64,000 nt of DNA from contig CAUYUJ010014184.1 in the NCBI GenBank assembly GCA_963575745.1, positions 291,001-355,000 of the forward strand. The letters run 5' to 3'. Under the pieces are notes generated by a model. That model was not told where the DNA came from, searched no databases, and saw nothing but the letters and a program-made list of their open reading frames with translations. The number at the start of each line of letters is the position of its first letter. Position 1 is the stretch's first letter. Positions 52,901-62,890 of this stretch are shown one piece after another. A program made the translations under genes and the position numbers. The stretch is from Prorocentrum cordatum. Lineage: Eukaryota; Sar; Dinophyceae; Prorocentrales; Prorocentraceae.

Positions 52901-53261
52901 GACCGAACCATGCTGCAGGGGTTGCGCTTGCTGGCCCCACATGCGTCATCCTAGAGAGCCCCTGCAGAAATGCAATTGATCCATTTCCGAAACCTCTTCT
53001 TTTTGAGAGGGTTGCTGCGGCGCGAATGGGCGATAGAAAACACTGTTATATAATTCGCCGGCCCAACGGGCCAGGGCGTGCTAAGATCTCCGGTAACTGG
53101 TTAACAGTATTAACAGTATTTCTAGTTCGCGCGCGCGGGGCGGCCCCTGGGGGTCCCCCGGCGAAAAGTACCCCGACCAACGCCCGACCGCCGCCCGACC
53201 GCCGCCCGACCACCACCGTCTACTCAGAGATGGTTTTCCTTCTGGGTGCGGCCTCTCAGGC
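52901..53261. other. No gene recognised
   Basis: Contains TTAACAGTATTAACAGTATT at 53101-53120 and three CGACCGCCGCC units near 53184-53212. Confidence 0.4.
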
Positions 53262-53745
53262 TCCCCAGAGCGCGCTCAGAGTGCCCCAAGAGGCCCCCAA
53301 GACTGCCCAAGAGGCCCCCGAGACGCCCAAAGAGCGCTCGAAGACGCCGAAGATGACCCCAAGACGGCCCAAAAGGCCCCCAAGACAGCCCAAGAGGCCT
53401 CCAAGACGCCCCAAGAGCCTTCCAAGAGGCCTCCGAAGAGAGCCCCAAGAGGCCAAAATCGTTGATTTTCATTGGTTTTTTCGATGTTTTTTGTGTTCTG
53501 GCTTTTTCGGCTTCCGGACGCTCCAAGACGGCCCAAGAGGCCCCCAAGACCGCTCCAAGACGGCCCACGAGGCTCCCAAGACGGCCCCGGAACGGCCCAG
53601 GAGGGCCCCCAAGACGGCCCAAGTGCCGCCCAAGACGGACCAAGAGGCCCCAAGACGGGCCCAAGAGGGGCTCAAGAGGGGAACCGAGAACTGAAAAATC
53701 GAGCCCTCCGCCCCAGAAGGCGCCCAGGAGGCCCCAAAAAGGCTT
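53262..53745 (+). repeat. Degenerate CCCAAGAGGCCCC array, LINE 3' flank
   Basis: Units such as CCCAAGAGGCCCCCAAGACG and CCAAGACGGCCC repeat every 11-14 bp, interrupted at 53455-53515 by an AT-richer stretch. The LINE 3' end (poly-T on this strand at 53747-53755) abuts it. Confidence 0.8.
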
Positions 53746-53839
53746 CTTTTTTTTTCACCCCAGATCCAGCGCCGCGGACTCCGCCACGCTGGAGGCTTGC
53801 CGCACTGAGCTCAGTGCGGCCCCGCGAGGCCCGCGGGCC

Positions 53840-56800
53840 TCACCCACCTCTCCTCGTGGGCACCATCTCGGCGGGGAGCGGCCTGCCCGTCTGCGGGTGG
53901 CAGCCGCGGAGGATGCGGTCCCGCCTCTTCCTCCTGGAGTCCGCTCCTCCGTCGGCCCCTCGCCGCGGCAGGGGCCCAGGACAGGCGCGGCCCAAGCTGG
54001 CCCGCCTCACCGCCGAGTGGGCCCCGCACACGCGGCAGACGACGTAGGGGCCGACGACCTCCACGACATGCGCCCTCCTGACATCCTCCTCGGCGCTCGG
54101 CGGGCCCTCGAGGACAGGCACGTCCGCCGCCTCCCTACATCTCCGAGGCGACCTCGACCTCCGAGGTGACCTCCCTGCAGCACTGCCGTCTTCTCCATCA
54201 TCCCCGCCTGCAGCTGCCGCCGCCACCGCCACGCCAGCGCAGGCCGCCGCCGCCCCCAAGGCGCCGCCAGCCCCACGCCCTGCAGCCGTGGACGCCTCCT
54301 GCCTTGCAGCCCTCTGCCTCCGCGCGCATGCGGCTCCCACTCTAGCCTCCAGCGAGCCCCACTCCTCGCTGGACTGGTGGCCCACCGCCTGCCAGGGAGG
54401 GGGCGCGCACGCGGAGGCCCACAGCTTCTTCCTCATCCTGGCCGAAACTGCACGCTTGCCGCACCGCGTGCACACCAGCCAAGCTCCACACACCTCGACC
54501 TCGTGCCTCGTGAGGCTGACGTAGGGCCTCTGCTGCTTCCTCCTTCTGCTCGGCCCCGTCCTGGGCGGCACGTCGGGCCATCCTTCCTTCATCTCCTGGT
54601 ACCACCAGCCGATGTTCTGGATGGCCCACTTCACCTTCTCATCCAGGCTCTCCAGGGCCAGCTCCCTGCCGTACCCGAAATCCTCCGCGGCCCCACGCTT
54701 GGCCAGGGCGTCCACCGCCTCATTGCCCCTGGCCACTTGCTGCGCCAAGCCCTCGAGCCTGCTGATGGCCGCTCTGGACCTGTGGGCCTTCACATGCATC
54801 ACCCACTCTGGCTCAAGCCCCAAGTCCGCGATCTTGTGCCAGATCCTCCTCCAGACGTCCGCGTGCGGCCTTCCCCAGCTTAAGCACCACCTCGGCCCCC
54901 TCCTGATGCCGTCAAGGATGCCCTGGTGGTCCGTGAAGATCCTGCACGGTGGCAGCACCATCTCCAAAGTCTTTAAGAAAGCCCACATCTCGGCCCTCTT
55001 GACCGTCTTCTGCTCCTTAAAGCGGCATGGCAGGGGGCCCCAGAGCTGCACCGTGGGGGCGCCTCCCGCGTCGATGGCCATCGCGGCCCACCCCGCCTGC
55101 GCCCAGCAGCTGGTGCCCAGCTTGGAGCCGTCGCACACGATGTCGCCCGACAGGAGGGCGTCCGTCCCCTGGAGGACGTCGCAGTGGAAGTCCGCCTCGT
55201 CGACCGACCTGTGGGCCCAGTCCGCCGAGGGGTCCCGCGCCAGCCCCCGCGTCCAGAGCAAACTGTCCTCCTGCTGCTCCGCCACGTGCTGCCACTCCGC
55301 CTGCGCTCGCCTCCTGACCTCGAGCAGCGCGGGGCACCGAAAGAAACGATGATGCGGGGTGCCGACCGCCAGCCCACACCCAATGCAGATGTCGGTCGGC
55401 GTGATGTTGACCCCGGCAAGCCTGCTCATGGTCCAGGCCCCCGCCAGCACCGCCTTCCGAGCCGCCCGCTTCGCATGCGCAGGGAAAGCCCGCGCGGCCA
55501 GCTGCGCCACCACTGGCGGGAGCCTCGGGCCTGGGGCTAGGCTCCCCATGCCTGGCTGCTGCGCCGTCCACTGCTCCCACAGCACCCTGCGCAGGTCAGC
55601 CCTGAGGAGCGCCCCAACGTCAGTGGGGCACACCGCCGTGAGGTCCACCATCTCGCCGTCCTTTGTGCAGTAAACCGTCCACGACGGCCAGGTCCATCTC
55701 GCTCTCCTCAATGACATGATGACCGCCCCCGCGGGTCCTTTGACCTTGGCCCACTGCGGGCTCATGCCCACCTCCTTCTGCTGCTGCCTCCACGCGTTGC
55801 TCATCTGCTCACTCAGGAGGACAGCCTCACTGCCAGCACTCGACCTCCTGCTTATCTTGTCCTCCGCGATGTCCATTTGGCTGCCCGCCACCAGCAGCAG
55901 CTCGACCAGGCTCTCAATGGTGCTGACACCCAGGTAGCCTTCCTCTTCCTGCATGCCTCCTTCGCTTCCTTCCCAGGGACATTGCGCCCTCCTCGACACC
56001 AGCAGCCGCCGCACCACCTTCTGCAGCGCGACCTGCTCTTGCCTGTACTGCGAGATGACCTGGGCGCGGCAATCCTCGTCGAGCGCGTCGAGGTAGCGGA
56101 AGGCTGCACGCCTTCTCCAGCACGCCCTCCGCCACGCACGCCGACACACTTCTGCAGCAAGACACTCCGCCTCCTGAGCCTCCTCCTGGGGCAAGCTTCC
56201 ACCTGTGGCCTTGGAAACCGCCTCCCTCCTGAGTTCACTGCGGAGGCCTGCCTGCGCTGCCTCCTGCAGGTACTCCGCGACCAGGGGAACACTCCACTGG
56301 CTCCAGTCCTCCTGCCGCTGGTGCTTCTCGCCCCTCAGATCCTTGATCCACAACGCCGTCCAGACACCGAGGGCATCCCTGAGCCTAGCACCCGCCTCAG
56401 GCCAGAAGGCCTGCTGGCGACAGGGTTGCACCTGCCCCTGGCCCCCTGCAACGAGCACTCTCAGGTCTCCTGCCACGGCCTGCTCCCAGACGGCCCTCGC
56501 CCACCTGACCACTGGCGCAAGTGTGGCCTCCTCGGTGGGGTCCTCCTTCAGCACCGCCAACTGCAAGGTGAGGCTCTTGGCTCCTCTCGAACCTGGAAGC
56601 AACTGGCCTGCCGCTCTCCTTACCTGCTGCAGCTGGTGGTCTGGCATGCCCAGGCACTTGCACCCATGCATTACCGATCTCTTGAGGCCGCACTTGTACA
56701 CCAAGCCAATCCCTCTAGTCACACCTTTGCCTGAGCCTTTCAGCCCCTTTAGCCTGGCGACCCTGTTCCTCATGCGCTTGAACCTCTTGCCACTCTTGTT

Positions 56801-59758
56801 CTTGGCCGCCGTCCCGTGGGCCACCACGTCGACGCCGAGGTAAGGGCAGGCCAGCACCAAAGGCAGCCCTCTCTCTGCCGCATCCTGCTTGAGAGCCTGT
56901 CTCAACCACTTGGTGCTGGCCATGACCGCCCCCTTGCCCTGGTCGCCCAGGGAGAACTCGAGCCCCAAGGCCGCGAAGCCGTCCACGCTGTCGTCCACAA
57001 CGGTCGGGAAGCTATCCACGATCCACTGCTGTGCCCCTCGCTGCTTGAGGCACAAATCGTCAACATACATCCTCCATTGCACCAGCGGGTATTCCACGAC
57101 CAAACCGTCAATCGTGTCCTGTATGACCATCTTGAGGAAACCCACCGAGAACTTGCTGCCCGCGATGATCGTAGCCACTGTCCTCGTCTCCTCCGAGATG
57201 GCCTCCCCCGTGTTGACTCGCCTCGCCATGGCAAAGTAGGAGCACACCACCGCCAGCACCCCCGTATTGAAGCCCATGGCCTTACCACGCTCCCACAGCA
57301 CATGCAAGCTCACCCTCTCGAAAGCCTTGACCAGGTCGAGGATGGCCGTCACCGTCGCTAGGGTGCGCGGGTCCGAATCCTGCACCTCGTCGCCCTCGTT
57401 GGCGAGGAGAACCTCCCAAGCCGCGTCCTCCGCCGCCTTGCCGAAGGCCGTGCAATCCCAAGAGCGCTGGTTCGCCTTGGCCCACTCGATCATGTAGGGC
57501 TCCCTCATGATCTCCCACACTCTCACCAGGGTCGGGAGGAGGCCGATGGCACGATCAACCGCTACGCTCTTCGGGATCAGGAAGAAAATGACCGTGGCTG
57601 CATGCAGCGGCCAGACGAGCGTGCGCTCCACCTCCCTCAGGATCTGCAGGAGCGTCCAGTGCGCTGCGTCCGAAGCCCCTTGCAGCATGGCGGGGTGCCA
57701 GCGGTCCACTCCTTGTGCTGTCTTTTTCTTGAAGGTGCGCGCCACTTTCTTTAACTTGGCCAAGTCGTCCACTGTGAACTCTGGCAACTCCTGACGCGGC
57801 TCCGTCTCCCACCGCCGCTCCTGCTCCTGCATCGGGTCGTTCACCTTCCAGACGGCGTTCCACTCCCCCAGGGCCGCTTCCGCTGCCCGCAACGGGTCTG
57901 CCGAAGCTTGGGGTGTACTCGCTCTCCACGGCCTCCAAATGTCCACTGGCTTGCTGATTCTGTGGAGACCGCCCGCTGCTCCTTTCGCAGCCTCCTCCAG
58001 CTTCGCAGCCCACTGCCTCCTTCTTTCATTTATCAGGGCCTGGTCCTCCCGCCTGGACCGCTCCTTGGCCTCCAGGATCATCGCGTCCAGGCTGGCTTTC
58101 TGGTCAGCACCTCGCCAGCGCCCTTTCGCCAGCAGGGTACACCTTTCTTTCCACCGCTCCTTCTCCTCGCCGACCAGCTCACACCTGAACTCGTGGCTCA
58201 CGCTCCTGAAGCGTTCCTCCAGATCACTAGCTATCATGCACCACTCCTGGCGCGCACGGGCACTGCCCGAAGACGACCTGAGCCTCTCGTAGTTCCCCGC
58301 CAGGGTCTGTAGCGTGCGCGCGAGCCACCGCCACCACAGAGCGTCTCCTTGCGGGGCTGGGTGGTTGCCGCCTCCTCTGAGGATCGCTCTCTCTTTCCAG
58401 CGCGGTGGGCCCGCGCGCCCTGCGCACTCATGCCTGGGGTGCCACTCCAGCCCCCGCAGCGCGAAAGCCTCGCGCTCCAGCTTGCCAATGAAGGAAGCCC
58501 AGGTACTGGTCGCCACCGTCACGTCGCTGAAAGCCCCCACCTCGTCGTATACGGGCGGCTCAGGCGCGCGCCCGATGCTGATTCCTTCCAACTTCTTCGG
58601 CGTGATGAGAATCCGCTCCTTCCTCTCCTGCGGCCTCAGGTCGGGCGTGATCCCCACCGGCTTGTGCGGCGCCGAAGGCCAAGACTCGTGGATGGCCACC
58701 TTCCTCACTTGGCCTGCCAACTCCCTCGAGACCACGAAATAGTCTATTGTGGAACATCCACTCGCAGACCGACAGGTGCCGCTCGCGGCAGAGGGGGCCA
58801 CCAGCGTCGCGCCAATGAGCTTGATCGAATCCAAGCCCGCCAGGACGGCAGGGGCATTCTGGAAGTCCCCGCACAACACCCACGGCATGTTGAGCTCGTG
58901 CAGCTTCCCCAACACGTGGTCCATCAGCCCCCTGTTCCGCCGCGACATCTGCTCGGCCGTCCACAGGTACACCGTCGCCACCACGATGCCGCCTCTACCT
59001 ACTGCTACCCATGCCGCTGCAGCTCTTCCTGGGGATCCTCTGGGGGACCAGTCCCAGCTGGTCTGCCCACACACGCACGCCATGCCAATCCTGTTCGGCA
59101 CAGCGATTCCCACTCCTGCAGAGGTTCCTGGCTCACCCATGGGGCCCAGCGTGGGCACCGCCTCCGCTCCACCAACTTGGTAGCCTCTCTGACGCAAACT
59201 GTGGGTAACTCCAGCCCACTGGTCCTCTTTCAAACGGTGCTCCTGGAAGGCGTAGAGGTGCTTCTGCGGCCCCACCTTCTTCTCCAAGAGCTTCTCTCTG
59301 ATGGTTCCCCAACCCGAGCCGTTGAAAGTCCACACAATGACCACCTGCTTGTCGTCATTCGCCTTGTCAACCAGGAGCCTCATCATGCGGTGGTCGTGCA
59401 GGACCCTCGCGTATCCTCGCCACTGGCCCGAGTCTGCCCCCTGACTCCTCGCCATCGCCGCAGGCTCAAGGCCGCGCGACAACCCGGCGGGCGTGGTCCT
59501 GGCCACACTTCCCGCCCTCAAGCCAGCTCGTCCTTCCCATGATTCTTCACTCCTCGCCATTGCCGCAGGCTCTTGGCCGCGCAACGGCCCCGCGGGCGTG
59601 GACCTGGCCACACTTCCCGCCCTCAAAACGCCGTGCTCACTCCTCGCCAATGCCGCAGGCCGTGGGCCGCGCACAGGCCCCGCGGGCGTGGACCTGGCCA
59701 CACTTCCCGCCCTCTGACTGGCTCCCGCTGCTCCGCGCCCGCCTCGCTCATCATCCAT
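53840..59758 (-). CDS. LINE ORF2: endonuclease, reverse transcriptase, RNase H
   Basis: The frame is uninterrupted; the first in-frame ATG is at 59758, but ORF2-like sequence (LLFLVLNGTHLGYPESPWRG) begins near 59975, so translation may start by frameshift from ORF1. N-terminus: three about 30-residue repeats (RAGSVARSTPAGP, 59715-59440). APE-type endonuclease: WTFNGSGWG (59330), LYAFQEHRLK (59240), LCGDFQNAP (58865), STIDYFVVS (58740), with the terminal His in SAPHKPVG. RT: FFLIPKSVAVDRAIG (57580), AILDLVKAFERV (57330), AGSKFSVGFLKMV, RMYVDDLCL with YVDD at about 57060. RNase H: IVCDGSKLG (55130), RAEMWAF, FTDHQGIL (54930), HVKAHRS and GNEAVDALAKRG (54720). C-terminus: two Cys motifs, CTRCGKRAVSARMRKKLWAS (about 54470) and CRVCGAHSAV (about 54030). 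All catalytic residues are present, so this could be a recently active copy. Confidence 0.85.
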   Translation of the reverse strand: MDDERGGRGAAGASQRAGSVARSTPAGPVRGPRPAALARSEHGVLRAGSVARSTPAGPLRGQEPAAMARSEESWEGRAGLRAGSVARTTPAGLSRGLEPAAMARSQGADSGQWRGYARVLHDHRMMRLLVDKANDDKQVVIVWTFNGSGWGTIREKLLEKKVGPQKHLYAFQEHRLKEDQWAGVTHSLRQRGYQVGGAEAVPTLGPMGEPGTSAGVGIAVPNRIGMACVCGQTSWDWSPRGSPGRAAAAWVAVGRGGIVVATVYLWTAEQMSRRNRGLMDHVLGKLHELNMPWVLCGDFQNAPAVLAGLDSIKLIGATLVAPSAASGTCRSASGCSTIDYFVVSRELAGQVRKVAIHESWPSAPHKPVGITPDLRPQERKERILITPKKLEGISIGRAPEPPVYDEVGAFSDVTVATSTWASFIGKLEREAFALRGLEWHPRHECAGRAGPPRWKERAILRGGGNHPAPQGDALWWRWLARTLQTLAGNYERLRSSSGSARARQEWCMIASDLEERFRSVSHEFRCELVGEEKERWKERCTLLAKGRWRGADQKASLDAMILEAKERSRREDQALINERRRQWAAKLEEAAKGAAGGLHRISKPVDIWRPWRASTPQASADPLRAAEAALGEWNAVWKVNDPMQEQERRWETEPRQELPEFTVDDLAKLKKVARTFKKKTAQGVDRWHPAMLQGASDAAHWTLLQILREVERTLVWPLHAATVIFFLIPKSVAVDRAIGLLPTLVRVWEIMREPYMIEWAKANQRSWDCTAFGKAAEDAAWEVLLANEGDEVQDSDPRTLATVTAILDLVKAFERVSLHVLWERGKAMGFNTGVLAVVCSYFAMARRVNTGEAISEETRTVATIIAGSKFSVGFLKMVIQDTIDGLVVEYPLVQWRMYVDDLCLKQRGAQQWIVDSFPTVVDDSVDGFAALGLEFSLGDQGKGAVMASTKWLRQALKQDAAERGLPLVLACPYLGVDVVAHGTAAKNKSGKRFKRMRNRVARLKGLKGSGKGVTRGIGLVYKCGLKRSVMHGCKCLGMPDHQLQQVRRAAGQLLPGSRGAKSLTLQLAVLKEDPTEEATLAPVVRWARAVWEQAVAGDLRVLVAGGQGQVQPCRQQAFWPEAGARLRDALGVWTALWIKDLRGEKHQRQEDWSQWSVPLVAEYLQEAAQAGLRSELRREAVSKATGGSLPQEEAQEAECLAAEVCRRAWRRACWRRRAAFRYLDALDEDCRAQVISQYRQEQVALQKVVRRLLVSRRAQCPWEGSEGGMQEEEGYLGVSTIESLVELLLVAGSQMDIAEDKISRRSSAGSEAVLLSEQMSNAWRQQQKEVGMSPQWAKVKGPAGAVIMSLRRARWTWPSWTVYCTKDGEMVDLTAVCPTDVGALLRADLRRVLWEQWTAQQPGMGSLAPGPRLPPVVAQLAARAFPAHAKRAARKAVLAGAWTMSRLAGVNITPTDICIGCGLAVGTPHHRFFRCPALLEVRRRAQAEWQHVAEQQEDSLLWTRGLARDPSADWAHRSVDEADFHCDVLQGTDALLSGDIVCDGSKLGTSCWAQAGWAAMAIDAGGAPTVQLWGPLPCRFKEQKTVKRAEMWAFLKTLEMVLPPCRIFTDHQGILDGIRRGPRWCLSWGRPHADVWRRIWHKIADLGLEPEWVMHVKAHRSRAAISRLEGLAQQVARGNEAVDALAKRGAAEDFGYGRELALESLDEKVKWAIQNIGWWYQEMKEGWPDVPPRTGPSRRRKQQRPYVSLTRHEVEVCGAWLVCTRCGKRAVSARMRKKLWASACAPPPWQAVGHQSSEEWGSLEARVGAACARRQRAARQEASTAAGRGAGGALGAAAACAGVAVAAAAAGGDDGEDGSAAGRSPRRSRSPRRCREAADVPVLEGPPSAEEDVRRAHVVEVVGPYVVCRVCGAHSAVRRASLGRACPGPLPRRGADGGADSRRKRRDRILRGCHPQTGRPLPAEMVPTRRGG

Positions 59759-59960
59759 CTGCACTACGTCACGTCGGTGCCCTTCACTCTCGCTCCCCCC
59801 GAACTCCGCCTCCCACCCCTCAGGGTTCCAGCGGCTGTCGTCCCAAGGGAGGGTCTTCCCGCTCTGGCGCAGCTGCACCTGCACCGCGCCTCTCCACGGC
59901 GACTCGGGGTAGCCGAGGTGGGTCCCATTGAGCACCAGGAACAAGAGGTCGCACGGCAAC

Positions 59961-60888
59961 CTACCCTTTCCGCTGCCTCTTGGCCAACTGGCAGGAGTGC
60001 ACCGACATGAGCACCTCTTGGTACCGCTTGAACAGGTGCGGGTTCTCCTCCTGGTCGGGCACTGGCTCCTGCCCGTTGAGCCACTTACGTTCAGACTCGG
60101 TGACACCTGGTGGCAACTCCTCCGCCCCCGCGATGTCCCCCATGGATTCGTCTTCTGGTCCGCCCCCGTCGTCAGCCTGACCAGGCTGCTTAGCAGCACC
60201 AGTATTAGCAGCCTCAGCCTTTGCTGCCCCTTCCTTAGCCTTGGCCTCCAGGAGGGACTCGAGCGTGGCGAAATCGAGGCCGAGGGACTGGATGTCACTG
60301 CCGACGGACTTGGCGATGCACTCCAACTGCACTCGGATGACGTCGAGGTTCGAGGCTGGGGCCACTGGGCCCGCCACCGCAATCTTCCCCTGGAGCTCCA
60401 GGATCGTGGTCGCCAGCTCCTCCTTGCGCTTCGTTGCCTCATCCCTCTCCTTCTTGACCTCGAGCAGCATCTGGTTGGCCTTCCTCTCGGTCTCGGCCAA
60501 GCGCTCAAACTGCTTGTCGATCTGCCCCAGCTGGACCTGTGCCTCACGCAGCTGGCCAGACAACGGCTTCGCCTGCGTGCGCTCCGCCTTGGCGTCCTGG
60601 AACTGCCTGTCGATGTCGGCCACCGCCTGGTCGAGGTGAGGCGCGTCACCCCCCCAGTCCTTGGCACACTGGACCAGGACCTTCCTGCGTTCCTCCAGCT
60701 TTTGCAAAGCCGTAGGCGCCTTGGCCTCCGCGGCCGCACGCCAAGGCCTGGCAGCCACCGGTGGGAAGGAGGTGCGGAACCACTGCCCCAGCTCAGGCGT
60801 GAACGTGACCTTGCCCTTGCCTTTGTACCCAGGGCGAACCGCACCACAGGCACGGCAGGACGTACGCGTACTCCAGTTCGCACCTCAA
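59961..60888 (-). pseudogene. LINE ORF1, 5'-truncated
   Basis: The frame opens inside the element at NWSTRTSCRACGAVRPGYKG, matching the second half of a RanBP2-type zinc finger (N-W-x-R-x2-C-x2-C). It continues TFTPELGQWFRTSFPPVAAR, then a long coiled coil (KLEERRKVLVQCAKDWGGDA; LGQIDKQFERLAETERKANQ; LEVKKERDEATKRKEELATT), an acidic Ala/Gly-rich linker and ENPHLFKRYQEVLMSVHSCQ. It stops with TAG at 59961-59963. Zinc finger plus coiled coil fits the RNA-binding, multimerising role of LINE ORF1 proteins. There is no start codon because of the truncation. ORF2-like coding continues across the stop in the +1 frame. Confidence 0.65.
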
Positions 60889-60950
60889 GAGGCGCCCAAG
60901 AGGCCCAAAAGAGGCCCCAAGAGGCCCCAAAACGGCCCGCAAAACTCGGC
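60885..60950 (+). repeat. Degenerate CCCAAGAGGCCC array, LINE 5' flank
   Basis: AAGAGGCGCCCAAGAGGCCC and AGAGGCCCCAAGAGGCCCCA continue the array found on the other side of the LINE at 53262-53745. Confidence 0.75.
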
Positions 60951-61550
60951 TAGCCCACAACGGTGCGACAATATGGGCCGGCGGAATGAGCGAAGCGATT
61001 AAATATTTGGAGTTTTTGCTAGGGGTTCTCTAGGATGACGCAAGTGGGGCCAACAAGGGGTTGCGCCCCCGCCAAGGGTGTAATCCCAGGAGCGCGTCTT
61101 GGTGGCTCTTGAGGGCGCGATGGTCCAGCCTCGTCGGCCGAGGGGCGCTGGGTGTATTGCGGCCAGGGTGGCCGCGGGGGTGGGTCCCAAGTTGGGGAAA
61201 CCAGAAGGTACCCATACCCCTACTCCCCGACCAGGACTTCGATGCGAATCCAGCGGTGCCGACGAAGGCCTCCCAGGAGTTCGACAAAAGGGGAACACGG
61301 GGGCAGGGTAATTTGCAGTATGGGTACCCTTTCCTCCTTTGAGGTGGGTCCCAGGTCCCACGCTCGAGCTTGCTCCTCTGGCGTCTCGGGCTGGGGCCCA
61401 AGTGGCCTCGTTGCCGCTGGCCTACGCGCAGGTCGCGTTTTCATGTGGGCCCAAGACCAGTGTGCTTCGGTGCCTATGTGGTGCTGACTCGTCTCTCGGA
61501 GAGCAGTCAGCTTGCCCCTTGGGGTCGGCTGACCGCTCCTCTGTGGAGTC
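60951..61550. other. No gene recognised
   Basis: It includes a block (61228-61300) related to 45068-45140. GGTACCCATACCCCTACTCC and GGGTACCCTTTCCTCC are short shared-end motifs. No coding signal can be defended. Confidence 0.4.
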
Positions 61551-61565
61551 CGAACACACACACAA

Positions 61566-61598
<33 letters not shown>

Positions 61599-61631
61599 CG
61601 CACACACACCCACCCACACACACGCACACTC

Positions 61632-61696
<65 letters not shown>

Positions 61697-62090
61697 CACA
61701 CACACACACGCACACGCACACGCACACGCGCACGCACGCACACGCACACGCACAAGCACATGCACACGCACACGCGCACACACATACACACATACACATA
61801 CGCATATACACACATACACATACGCATATACATACACATACACATACACATGCACATACACGTATACACATACACATACTCACACACGCACACCTAACTA
61901 TACAAACACACATACACAAACACATACACAAACACTTATACATACACACCACACACAACAAACCACAACGACACAATATTACACAACACACCACATCACA
62001 TCACAACACAACACAACACACCACACCACACCACAACACGATACCACACCACACCACACCACAACAAAACACAAAACAAGGATCGAAGGA
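61551..62090. repeat. CA, GCAGAC and CATACA arrays
   Basis: CACA tracts occupy 61551-61630. A pure GCAGAC hexanucleotide array lies at 61632-61694. Then follow CACGCA, CATACA and CACACCA/CAACA repeats to 62075. Confidence 0.9.
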
Positions 62091-62640
62091 CTCAAACCGC
62101 TCGGTGTGGGGACCCTGGAGGCCCCAAACGCCCGATACATAGAATTTCCCCTGGAGATCTCTGGATTTACCCCCTGGATATATCTCGATTTATCTGGATT
62201 GACCCCGATTCATGCACATTTGCCTGGATCTATCTGGCTCGATCCCCACAGGTCGATTGGCGAAACACCTTCATCAAGCCTTAGGGATGACGCCGAATCC
62301 CCACCGGCTCACCACGCGGTGTGGTCACCACCCCGTTGGGGGGCCCCCGGGCGGCGGAGGACGCGAGGCCCCCCCCCCCCCCCAAGGGGGCCACCGGGCG
62401 GCGCCGCCTGGCCCTCCAGGGCGGCCAGCTGGCGCCGCAGCTCCCGGCTGACTTCGCCCTCGGCCTTCAGCGCCTGGGCACGTCGTCGTCGTCGTCGTCG
62501 ATGACAGTCGTAGCCTTGGATGGCCGTCGTCTTAGTCGGCGACCGTCGCCGTCTTCGGCAGTGGTCCTCGTCGATCTTCGGTCGTCTCCATCCGCCGTCG
62601 ATGAGAGTCGTCTGTCGACGTCGTGAGCGGAGGATGGGGA
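62091..62640. other. No gene; GTC tract and inverted relative of 10254-10300
   Basis: GGCTCACCACGCGGTGTGGT at 62306 is the inverse of the 10254-10280 palindrome region. The minus strand at 62380-62480 encodes a coil-like KAEGEVSRELRRQLAALEGQ beside a GTC tract, the same arrangement as at 12110-12240. Confidence 0.4.
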
Positions 62641-62890
62641 GAAGGGAGGAGGAGGAGGGGGCGGAGGAGGAGAAGGGAGGAGGGAGGAAGGAGGGAGGAG
62701 GGTTGAGGGAGGAGCGAGGGAGGAGGGAGGAGGGAGGAGGGAGGAGGAGGGAGGAGCGAGGGAGGGGGAAGGGGGGAGGAGGGAGGAGGGAGGAGGGAGG
62801 AGGGAGGAGGGAGGAGGGAGGAGGGAGGAGGGAGGAGGAGGAGGAGGAGGAGGAGGAGGAGGAGGAGGAGGCGGAGGAGGAGGATGCACT
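62640..62890. repeat. GGAGGGA/GAG purine array
   Basis: GGAGGGA heptanucleotides at 62690-62840, then pure GAG to 62885. Confidence 0.9.

Larger units (their letters stand above)
53747..60888 (-). mobile_element. LINE (non-LTR) retrotransposon, 7.1 kb, 5'-truncated
   Basis: Minus-strand orientation: a broken ORF1 (zinc motif and coiled coil), a long ORF2 (endonuclease, RT, RNase H, Cys motifs), a short 3' untranslated region and a 9-nt A tail, seen as T at 53747-53755. At the 5' side the ORF1 frame is cut at about 60888 in the middle of a RanBP2-like zinc motif and joins a GAGGCGCCCAAGAGGCCC array, the typical result of incomplete target-primed reverse transcription. Target duplication is not resolvable because both flanks are the same degenerate array. 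Confidence 0.85.

Noticed and set aside
60758-60883. Extension of the 2347-codon frame over the ORF1 region as a single polyprotein start
   Set aside because: In 60883-59975 the coding character (coiled coil, zinc motif) is in another frame; the long frame there is a shadow.
53720-60915. Target-site duplication GCGCCCAGGAGGCCCC / GCGCCCAAGAGGCCC around the LINE
   Set aside because: The match is a unit of the surrounding degenerate array and does not directly abut the element ends, so it cannot be called a target duplication.
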